A stretch of 20,264 nt of DNA, from NCBI GenBank assembly GCA_038227745.1, contig JBBRPS010000067.1, positions 1 to 20,264 of the forward strand, in the 5' to 3' direction. The position numbers and the translations under genes are program-made. Below, one piece after another: positions 6,701 to 12,844 of the stretch. Source of the stretch: DASPXY01 sp038227745 (GTDB lineage: Bacteria > Planctomycetota > Planctomycetia > Gemmatales > Gemmataceae). Below the pieces are notes generated by a model. The model did not search any database. It was not told the DNA's origin and saw only the letters and a program-made list of their open reading frames with translations. Positions within the stretch are counted from its first letter, which is position 1, and each line of letters opens with the position of its first letter.

Positions 6701-9044
6701 CTGGAAGGCGGCCATCGCCGAGGGCAAGCCGTTCGCCATCGGCAGCCCCGCGGCGGCGAACTTCGTCCTGGCGAGCGTCACCACCGCCGAATTGGTCAAG
6801 ATGCCGCGCAACGGTCCCGTCTACATGGCCCTGCTGTCGCGCGGCGGCGTGCTGCCGCAGTACCGCCACGAGGCCCTGGAGGGACTGGCGAAAATCCACA
6901 AGACGGACCTGCTGACGGAATTATTCGCCGCCATCGAGCGCGTGGACCGCAGCGAGGATGGGCACTCCGCACACGTCCTGCACGACCTGGCCCACCTGCT
7001 GACCGAGCGCAAGGCGGAAGAGTTGAAAGCAGTCCGCTCACGCCTGGAGAAGCTGGCGGAGACGGCGCGGATGCCGCTGACGCGCCAGCTTGCCTACGCC
7101 ACCCTCGTCACGGCCGACGGCTCTCTCGACCGCACCTGGCAGGGCGCCCTGAAGTCGATCGACCGCCTGCGCGACGTCGTCGAGGCGGTATCGATCATCC
7201 CCGACGCGAAGCTGCGCCAGTCGGCCTACGCGAAGGTCGAGCCGCTGCTGCACGGTCTGCCGGCGGCGCTGGCCGCGAAGATCAAGAAGGGCGTCGGCAT
7301 CACCGGCCGTTACGTCCGCGTCGAGCTGCCGGGCAAGAGAAGGACATTGACGCTCGCCGAGGTGGAAGTCTTCAGCGATGGCGTCAACGTCGCGCGCTCG
7401 GGCAAGGCGAAGCAGTCGAACATGGCCCACGGCGGCGTCGCGGAGCGTGCCATCGACGGCAACACCAGCGGCATCTACGCCGACAGCAGCCAGACGCACA
7501 GCAAGGAGAACGTCAAGGATCCGTGGTGGGAGGTCGATCTCGGCCGCGAGGTGCCCATCGACGCCATCGCTATCTGGAACCGCAACGAGGGCGGCGGCCA
7601 GCTCGGCCAGCGTTTGCAAGGTTACACCCTCAAGGTACTCGACGGCCGACGGCAGCCGGCATGGGTCAAGACGGACAATCCGGCGCCCGCCCGCGCGGCG
7701 CGCTTCAAGCTCGGCGGCGACCCGACCGTGAGTGTGCGGCGGGCGGCCATCAACGCCGTGACCTTCATCGACGGCCACGACGCCGAGACGTTCGCGACGC
7801 TGGCGGAGTTCATCCGCAAGGGCGATCTGCGCGACGCCGCGGTCAAGGCGATCCGCCGCATTCCGCGCGACCGCTGGCCCGCCGCGCAGGTCCGGCCGCT
7901 GGTCAGCACGATTCTCGCCCACGTCTCGAAGCTGCCCGTGAAGGACCGAACCGAGCCGGAGGCGCTCGACGCGCTGCAGCTCGGCAACGATCTGGCGACG
8001 CTGCTGCCGCTGAAGGAGGCGAAGGCGGTGCGGGCGAAGCTCGGCGACCTGGGCGTGAGCGTGGTCGTGGTGCGGGCGGTGCCGCACAAGATGACGTACG
8101 ACCGGACGAAAATCTACGTCGAGGCGGGCCGGCCCGTGGTGCTGGTGTTCGAGAATTCGGACATCATGCCGCACAATCTGCTGGTCACGGTGCCAGGGGC
8201 GCTGGTCGAGGTCGGCATGGCGGGCGAGCTGATGGCGACCGACCCAAACGCCTTCGCCCGCAACTTCATCCCGAAGACGCCGAAGGTGCTGCACGCAACG
8301 CGGCTGCTCCAGCCGCGCGAGGTGCAGCGGTTGCAGTTCGTCGCGCCGAAGGTTACCGGCGAATATCCCTACGTCTGCACGTTCCCCGGCCACTGGCGCG
8401 TCATGCACGGCACCATGCACGTCGTCGCGAAGCTCGCCGACATTCCGCCCGAGGAGCTGAACCCCTCGACGGTGGCGGACGTGAAGTCGCGGCCGTTCGT
8501 GCGCGACTGGACGGTGGCCGAGTTGCTGCCGGAGCTGAAGGATCTGCACGGCGGCCGCTCGTTCGAGCGCGGCAAGTCGTTGTTCACGGCGGTGTCGTGC
8601 GTGCAGTGTCACAAGCTCGGCAAGGAGGGCGGCATCATCGGGCCGGACCTCGGCGAGGTGCAGAAGAAGCTGAGCGAGAAGAAGTACACGCACGCCGACT
8701 TGCTGCGCGACGTGATCGAGCCGTCGAAGGTGATCCACGAGAAGTTCAAGACGTGGATCATCGAGACGGGCAAGGGCGAACTGGTGACGGGTGTGATCGT
8801 CGCGGAGGACAAGAAGGCGATCAAGGTCGTCATGAACCCGCAGCTGCCGCCGCGCGAGATCGCGGTGGACGACATTGCGGAGAAACGCGCGTCGAAATTG
8901 TCGCTGATGCCACAGGGGCTACTAGTGACGCTGACGCGCGACGAGGTGCTGGACCTGCTGGCGTACATCATCGCGGGCGGCGACGCGGAGCATCCGGCGT
9001 TCGTGCGTGGCTCGGGCAAGCACGGTGCTGGCCGGCGCCATTGA
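3774..9044 (+). CDS. giant exported redox protein: SGNH-like, beta-propeller dehydrogenase, HEAT, F5/8C, azurin-like and cytochrome c domains
   Basis: A 1756-residue protein. The ATG at 3774 gives a typical Sec signal peptide (MNKPSHRPAVVALALLAAAL...AHA). A TTG at 3747 would only prepend nine residues. Domains in order: SGNH/GDSL-like (~30-250), with GNT (45-47) where GDS is expected, GMNE (112-115) and NGIH (215-218); a PVC-type putative membrane-bound dehydrogenase beta-propeller (~462-795, APGYEINLFAS to GRIWRIT); HEAT-like helices (~800-1165); a discoidin/F5-8C-like domain (~1175-1312, AIDGNTSG, WWEVDLG); an azurin-like cupredoxin (~1435-1553) with His1467, Cys1535, His1540 and Met1544; and a haem-binding domain with C1609-V-Q-C-H1613. 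It probably oxidises a sugar-like or other substrate outside the cytoplasm, passing electrons through Cu and haem. The substrate is unknown. Such modular proteins are a planctomycete hallmark. Confidence 0.9.
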   Translation: MNKPSHRPAVVALALLAAALTATAAHAQPAAKLTIEKGNRVVLVGNTFAERAREFGYIETLFQVRWPDLGLTFRNLGYSADEVNFQPRPLNFGDTHQHLAAVKADVILLCFGMNESFKGAAGLKDFTHGLEELIRSYSSKKYNGKSAPRLVLISPIAHENLGGELPDPAAHNESLKLYTEAMRKVAAKNSLPFADLFTPTLALMKDGSGDRLTFNGIHLTPYGYWAVAQFLMDGLGMPGEPWSMLGAVSSDNGKPGPGHGIRIKSKEGERGLFLPPPPPVAKVHAALSKRLPLYAVKNLQPGTYALKLNGQECATATHVELAKGVRLRCGLGSEAAEKLRAAIVDRNQEFFYRWRAVNGEYIYGRRAQPFGVVNFPGEMRQLDEMVAERDRRILALNRAPKLEAVEVAAVKGPKTPPATRTTVTPNTDLVKQLYHQKQGIIGGKLSPTAADPSEALKHFKLAPGYEINLFASEKDFPLHNPLAMQFDSKGRLWVSTMPSYPQYLPGSPPNDQLLILEDTKGVGRADKCTVFADKLYLPTGFEFGDGGVYVAQQPNMVFLKDTTGDGVADARKTVLYGFGTGDSHHAMHTFLWGPDGGLHFHEGIFHRTNVETPHGPVRQAEAGIYRWEPNRQKLEVFVSYNFANPWGHVFDRWGQNFIADASGGANYFGLPLTGHVEYPRQHSGMKVFTSVVRPTCTCEIVSSRHFPPEAQGNFLVPNNIGFQGIKQHKIIEEGSGFTSKEVEPLLFSTDPNFRPVGIMFGPDGALYVVDWFNPLIGHMQHSIRDPGRDHYHGRIWRITSKGRPLVEKVAIADQPAAKLLDLLKAYEDRTRYRVRRELRERDKSEVVAALKTWVANLDKNDPLYEHNLLEALWVCQTQRIGAPDIMLKLLRAKDYHARAAATRALRHWRDQIPNALDLLEAQVNDAHPRVRLEAIIALSYFKNARAAEIALRSLEHPSDYYLDYSLKETMTTLEPYWKAAIAEGKPFAIGSPAAANFVLASVTTAELVKMPRNGPVYMALLSRGGVLPQYRHEALEGLAKIHKTDLLTELFAAIERVDRSEDGHSAHVLHDLAHLLTERKAEELKAVRSRLEKLAETARMPLTRQLAYATLVTADGSLDRTWQGALKSIDRLRDVVEAVSIIPDAKLRQSAYAKVEPLLHGLPAALAAKIKKGVGITGRYVRVELPGKRRTLTLAEVEVFSDGVNVARSGKAKQSNMAHGGVAERAIDGNTSGIYADSSQTHSKENVKDPWWEVDLGREVPIDAIAIWNRNEGGGQLGQRLQGYTLKVLDGRRQPAWVKTDNPAPARAARFKLGGDPTVSVRRAAINAVTFIDGHDAETFATLAEFIRKGDLRDAAVKAIRRIPRDRWPAAQVRPLVSTILAHVSKLPVKDRTEPEALDALQLGNDLATLLPLKEAKAVRAKLGDLGVSVVVVRAVPHKMTYDRTKIYVEAGRPVVLVFENSDIMPHNLLVTVPGALVEVGMAGELMATDPNAFARNFIPKTPKVLHATRLLQPREVQRLQFVAPKVTGEYPYVCTFPGHWRVMHGTMHVVAKLADIPPEELNPSTVADVKSRPFVRDWTVAELLPELKDLHGGRSFERGKSLFTAVSCVQCHKLGKEGGIIGPDLGEVQKKLSEKKYTHADLLRDVIEPSKVIHEKFKTWIIETGKGELVTGVIVAEDKKAIKVVMNPQLPPREIAVDDIAEKRASKLSLMPQGLLVTLTRDEVLDLLAYIIAGGDAEHPAFVRGSGKHGAGRRH

Positions 9045-9054
9045 GTCCTCTTTG

Positions 9055-9164
9055 CCGCAAGGGGGGTGAGTATTCTTTCAAGCCCACCCGTTGCACCGGG
9101 TGGGTTGCAGTGGCCCCCACCCGGTGCAACGGGTGGGCTTGAAAGAATACTCACCCTCTTGCGG
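9055..9164. repeat. large nested inverted repeat between genes
   Basis: Two perfect 41-bp arms (9064-9104 and 9116-9156) are separated by 11 bp. The stem extends outward through CCGCAA (9055-9060) pairing with TTGCGG (9159-9164), after a small bulge. Each arm is itself hairpin-forming: CCCACCCG, a 6-nt loop, then CGGGTGGG. The structure begins 11 bp after the stop of the giant redox gene and ends 9 bp before the cobS ATG. It could act as a terminator or as a leader structure for cobS. It could also be a non-autonomous mobile repeat of MITE or REP/BIME type. Confidence 0.92.
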
Positions 9165-9173
9165 GTTCTTCCC

Positions 9174-9944
9174 ATGCGCAGCTTCCTCGTCGCGCTCGCG
9201 TTCCTCACCATTGTGCCCATCCGCTTCCGCACCCTGCCGGACGCCGGCACGGTGGCGCGCGCGCGCTTCTGGTATCCCCTCGTCGGCATCCTGCTCGGTG
9301 GCGCTCTCGGCGGTTTGGCTGCCCTGCTGGCACTGTGGAGCCGGCCGCCGCAGCTCAGCGCCTTCGTCATCTTGCTGGCGTGGGTGGTACTCACCGGCGC
9401 CCTGCACCTCGATGGCTTTTGCGACCTGTGCGATGGCCTGTTCGGCGGGAGGACGCCGGAGGACCGTCTGCGGATTATGAAGGATCCGCACCTCGGTACA
9501 TTCGGGCTGGCGGGCGGCGTGCTGCTGCTGCTCGGCAAATTCGTGCTGCTGACGGAGGCGATGAAGTCGCCGCACGAGGCGCCGTGGGTGATTGGTGGCG
9601 CTGTCGCGGTGACGCGCTGTCTGGCGCTGTGCATGGCGGCCCTGGCGCCTTACCCGCGGCCGGAGGGGACGGGCAAGGCACTGATCGCAGCCGCGCGGCC
9701 GTGGGAGGGCGCCCTGTTCGCCGCGGCGGCAGGTGCCGCCGCCATCATCGCTGGCGTCCCGATTGAGCGGCGCGAAAGCGGCCTGTGGGGCGTGCCGGCG
9801 CTGGCCGCGGTCGTCGCGCTGACCTGGCTCTGTGAGCGGCGATTAGGCGGCGTGACGGGGGACTGTCTCGGGGCGGCGATCGAAGGGGCGGAATTGTTCG
9901 TCCTGCTCACCGCGGTTCTCTGGCCGCACGCTCTATCGACTTGA
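9174..9944 (+). CDS. cobS: adenosylcobinamide-GDP ribazoletransferase (cobalamin-5'-phosphate synthase)
   Basis: A 256-residue integral membrane protein that joins adenosylcobinamide-GDP to alpha-ribazole (or its phosphate) in the last steps of vitamin B12 assembly. The ATG at 9174 gives MRSFLVALAFLTIVPIRFRT, a typical CobS start. Family motifs are HLDGFCDLCDGLFGG (residues 78-92, with the metal-binding acidic residues D80, D84 and D87) and RIMKDPHLGTFG (100-111). Several hydrophobic helices follow, and length is normal. A GTG at 9066 would add 36 residues, but those are encoded by the inverted repeat and are not CobS-like. No clear Shine-Dalgarno precedes 9174. No other cob genes are in the window, so it may act with distant salvage genes. 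No cobalamin riboswitch was recognised upstream. Confidence 0.93.
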   Translation: MRSFLVALAFLTIVPIRFRTLPDAGTVARARFWYPLVGILLGGALGGLAALLALWSRPPQLSAFVILLAWVVLTGALHLDGFCDLCDGLFGGRTPEDRLRIMKDPHLGTFGLAGGVLLLLGKFVLLTEAMKSPHEAPWVIGGAVAVTRCLALCMAALAPYPRPEGTGKALIAAARPWEGALFAAAAGAAAIIAGVPIERRESGLWGVPALAAVVALTWLCERRLGGVTGDCLGAAIEGAELFVLLTAVLWPHALST

Positions 9945-10349
9945 CCTCGTCGGCAATCTTCGCGCGATGGCTTTATTCTCCCGGCGCTTCCATAACATTA
10001 AGGCACACAAGAAGAAAGGGCCGGGCACGTTTCCGGGCGTGGGACGGCGCCGCCCGTTTGTCTGCTTCCCCCTGAACTCCTCAAGCGTCAGCACTCGCTT
10101 TGTCGCTTTGATTGGTGAAGATTTTGCTTGAATCTGCTTTTTCCTGCTGCCTATATTAGCAACGCGGGGCGGACCAGCGAAGTTCCGCGGTTCGGTTGTT
10201 GTCCTTCCGGCTGTCTCCCTTCGCTTCCCTTCTGGCGTCCGCCACCAGCAAGAGCCTTCGGCCCCGGCTGACATGCACCCGAGGCCTCCCGACCGCCGGT
10301 CCAGCCCCCCAGTCCAACGGCTGGTATCGACGGCCATGACGCTGAGAGC
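9945..10349. other. 405-bp intergenic region
   Basis: This stretch holds no convincing gene. It is less GC-rich than its surroundings around 10080-10160 and contains one promoter-like pair at 10128-10157. A weak bulged GC hairpin at 10041-10055, followed by GTTTG, might end cobS transcription but is not strong. If the promoter is real, the next gene has an untranslated leader of about 190 bases with no recognisable riboswitch. Confidence 0.5.
10128..10157 (+). promoter_or_regulatory. possible sigma70 promoter for the cyclase gene
   Basis: TTGAAT (10128-10133) and TATATT (10152-10157) are separated by 18 bp in a local AT-rich dip. They lie about 190 bp before the start of the RyR-cyclase gene. 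This is the best match in the gap, but is unsupported otherwise. Confidence 0.4.
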
Positions 10350-12650
10350 ATGCCTGCCATGCACGACTATGATCCTCAACCGCTCGACACCTCGGCCGTG
10401 CAGTTGCCGCCGGAGTTACTGGGATTGACCGAGAAGCTCGCCCGCAACGCGCACGACCACTGGGGCCGGCAGCGGTTGAACGAGGGCTGGAAGTTCGGCG
10501 AGGCCCGGGACGACATCCGCCGGCTGCATCCCTGCCTGCGGCGCTACCGGGATCTGCCGGAAGCGGAAAAACAGCTCGACCGCGCCATGGCCCTGGAAAC
10601 CCTTAAGGCGATCCTCAGCCTGGGCTACCGCATCCACCCGCCGGCGCCGGTGCATCCCCCCGAGACGCCCCTGCCCACAGACGTGGCGGCCATCCTCCAG
10701 CGGCTGCGCGACTCAGCCCGTCTGGACTTGCACGTCCTCCTCGATCTCTGGCGGGCGCACCAGCCCAAGCAGTGGCGGCAGGCGCCAGAGCTGTACGAAC
10801 TGCTCGGCCGGCGTCTGGACGGGTTGGGCGAATTGCTGCTCGCCTGCGACGTCGCGACGGAGGGGCTGGATCTGGCCCCGCAGGACGTGCGCCTGCGGCA
10901 ACTGCAGGCCCTGGCCCTCGCGCACGCCGGCGCCAGCCAGCAGGCCAAGGCCCTTCTCACACGCCTGGAACAGGAGGGCCACGCCAACCCTGAAACCCTG
11001 GGGTTGCTGGCCCGGACGTACAAGGATCTCGGAGAGCAGACCTCCGACCCCAAGGCGCGGGCGTGGAACCTGGGCAAGGCCTACGAACACTATTTCAGGG
11101 CCTACCGGCAAGTGGGACAGACCAGGGACAAGCTGAGCTGGAACGGCATCAACGCGGCCACCATGGCCCTGCTGCTCGGCCGGCACGCGGAAGCTGTCCA
11201 GCTGGCGAGCGAGTCGCAGGCCACGGCCCGGATCGAGCTGCAAACCTGCACCGCGGAGGGACGGGATCGCTACTGGGCGCTGGCGACCCTCGGCGAGGCG
11301 GCCCTGATCCTGGAAGACTGGGCGGAGGCCGACCGCTGCTACGAAGAGGCCGCCCGGGTGGGCGAGGGGAGGTTCGGCCACTTGAAGTCCACGCGCCGCA
11401 ACGCCCGGCTGTTGCTGGACCACTTCAAGGAGGATCGGCAGCGTATCGACCGCCACTTCCGCATCCCGTCCGTGGTGGTCTGCTCCGGCCACATGATCGA
11501 CCGCCTGGGGCGTGAATCGCCTCGCTTCCCGCCGGCGCTCGAAGGGGCCGTGCGCCTCGCCATCCGCAAGAGGCTCGCAACGCTCAACGCCGGCTTCGGC
11601 TACGCCTCCGCGTACAACGGGGCCGACATCGTGTTCCTCGAAGAGATGCTCGAACGGACGCGGCAAGGGACCCAGACGTCGGGGAGCGAGGCCCGCACGT
11701 GCGTGGTGTTACCGTACGACGCGGAACTCTTCTGCCAGGACCAGATCGACGTCGCGGGGCCGGGGTGGCGGGATCGCTACCAGCGTGTGCTGGAGCAGGC
11801 CCATGTGGTCGCCGCCGGTAAGCATCGGATGGAAGGGACGGCCCCGGCGGAGTACGCCAACCTCCTGGTACTCGGCCTCGGGAGCATCCGCGCGCAGCAA
11901 GCGGGGGCCGACCTGATCCCGCTGGTGGTCTGGGACGGCTCCAGCGGCGGGACGGCAAGGGTGGTCGAGTTGTGGCGGCGTTTCGGCCACGAGCCGCAGC
12001 GGATCGACGTGCTCGAGCTTTTGCGGGAGGCGGGCACGCCGGTAGGTCTGGTCGCGCGGGAGCCGGTCGAAGAAGACCCGCCGCTGCCGCAGCCAGAGGG
12101 CTTCGAGACACGCCGGATGGCGATCCTCTTCGCGGACGCCGTCAAGTTCAGCGAGCTAACGGAGGTGCAGATCCCGCGGTTCGTGACGGACTTCCTCGGG
12201 ATGGTCCGCGACCTCCTGGCGACGGCGGCGCAGAAGCCGGTGATCCGGAACACCTGGGGCGACGGCCTGTACTTCGTGTTCGAGAGCGTGCGCGACGCGG
12301 GCAACTTCGCCCTGGAGCTGAGCGCGCGCGTGGGCAGCTTCCAGTGGGAGGAGAAGGGCTTGCCGAAGCTCCTGAGCCTGCGCATCGCCCTGCACGCCGG
12401 GGCCGTCTACCGATGCACTGACCCGGTGACGGAGCAGGTGAACTACGTGGGCACCCAGGTGAGCCGGGCGGCGCGGATCGAGCCGATCACACCGGCGGGA
12501 CAGGTGTACGCCAGCGAGGAGTTCGCGGCGATGGCCCTGGCGGAGCAGGTGAGGGATTTCACTTGCGAGTACGTGGGGCAGACGCCGCTGGCGAAAAACG
12601 CCGGGATGATGGCGACCTACCACGTCCGGCAGCTGCCGCAGCCGATGTGA
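10350..12650 (+). CDS. RyR domain-TPR-Rossmannoid-class III nucleotide cyclase-like protein
   Basis: A 766-residue cytoplasmic protein with no signal peptide or membrane segment. Domains in order: RyR domain (~28-95; NAHDHWGRQRLNEGWKFG, then LHPCLRRYRDLPEAEK and ALETLKAILSLGYRI); helical TPR/TRAFs-binding-like region (~125-365, with SWNGINAATMALLLGRHAEA); a Rossmann-like region (~372-565, VVVCSGHMID, then YASAYNGADIVFLEE and VVLPYDAELF), possibly SLOG-like; and a class III cyclase domain (~588-766). The cyclase keeps both metal Asp residues (D596 in FADAVKFS, D638 in WGDG) and Arg709. The usual substrate pair Lys/Asp is Asn634/Asn698, and the usual Asn before the Arg is Ser705. Activity or base specificity is therefore uncertain. 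The start is the first ATG of two (10350, 10359), with only a weak upstream purine run. The layout suggests a sensor that makes or binds a nucleotide signal, upstream of the NTPase/WD40 operon. Confidence 0.85.
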   Translation: MPAMHDYDPQPLDTSAVQLPPELLGLTEKLARNAHDHWGRQRLNEGWKFGEARDDIRRLHPCLRRYRDLPEAEKQLDRAMALETLKAILSLGYRIHPPAPVHPPETPLPTDVAAILQRLRDSARLDLHVLLDLWRAHQPKQWRQAPELYELLGRRLDGLGELLLACDVATEGLDLAPQDVRLRQLQALALAHAGASQQAKALLTRLEQEGHANPETLGLLARTYKDLGEQTSDPKARAWNLGKAYEHYFRAYRQVGQTRDKLSWNGINAATMALLLGRHAEAVQLASESQATARIELQTCTAEGRDRYWALATLGEAALILEDWAEADRCYEEAARVGEGRFGHLKSTRRNARLLLDHFKEDRQRIDRHFRIPSVVVCSGHMIDRLGRESPRFPPALEGAVRLAIRKRLATLNAGFGYASAYNGADIVFLEEMLERTRQGTQTSGSEARTCVVLPYDAELFCQDQIDVAGPGWRDRYQRVLEQAHVVAAGKHRMEGTAPAEYANLLVLGLGSIRAQQAGADLIPLVVWDGSSGGTARVVELWRRFGHEPQRIDVLELLREAGTPVGLVAREPVEEDPPLPQPEGFETRRMAILFADAVKFSELTEVQIPRFVTDFLGMVRDLLATAAQKPVIRNTWGDGLYFVFESVRDAGNFALELSARVGSFQWEEKGLPKLLSLRIALHAGAVYRCTDPVTEQVNYVGTQVSRAARIEPITPAGQVYASEEFAAMALAEQVRDFTCEYVGQTPLAKNAGMMATYHVRQLPQPM

Positions 12651-12819
12651 GGCGGCCTGGACCTCGCCGCCGGGGCAGGGGTACGGCGGTCAGGTGTTCG
12701 TGGACTCTGGGGCCCTGGAGCGTGTTCGCGGCTGCACGTGCGGGTACGTCCGGCAGACGGCTTGGGCCAGGCAGTACGCGACCTTCCTGACCTCTCTCGG
12801 GCGGCGGAAGACGAAGTGA
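12651..12819 (+). pseudogene. decayed copy of a cyclase C-terminal tail
   Basis: From about 12665, DNA and protein resemble the 3' end of the preceding cyclase gene. Reading from 12670 gives PPGQGYGGQVFVDSGALE and then CTCGYVRQTAWARQYATF up to a TGA at 12817-12819. The intact gene has PAGQVYASEEFAAMALAE and then FTCEYVGQTPLAKNAG. At DNA level, the block around GGGTACGTCCGGCAGACG parallels GAGTACGTGGGGCAGACG. It has no start and lacks the catalytic part, so it is a remnant of a second, once tandem, cyclase gene. Confidence 0.65.
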
Positions 12820-12844
12820 CGAAGGCAGGAAACGAGACCTCATC

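Noticed and set aside
6395..9142. A 915-codon open frame on the + strand overlapping the giant redox gene
   Set aside because: It is an Arg/Ala/Gly-rich frame caused by high GC. The other frame encodes clear propeller, HEAT, cupredoxin and cytochrome domains.
9066..9173. Upstream GTG start for cobS
   Set aside because: The extra residues would be encoded by the inverted repeat and do not look like CobS. The ATG at 9174 gives the family's normal N-terminus.
9055..9173. Cobalamin riboswitch upstream of cobS
   Set aside because: The leader is occupied by the inverted repeat, and no B12-box-like sequence was recognised.
9933..10379. A 148-codon - strand frame in the gap after cobS
   Set aside because: No recognisable domain, low-complexity composition, and it runs over the end of cobS and the start of the cyclase gene.
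12651..12844. A dedicated promoter for the NTPase/WD40 operon
   Set aside because: No convincing -35/-10 pair was found in this GC-rich gap. The operon may be read from the cyclase promoter.
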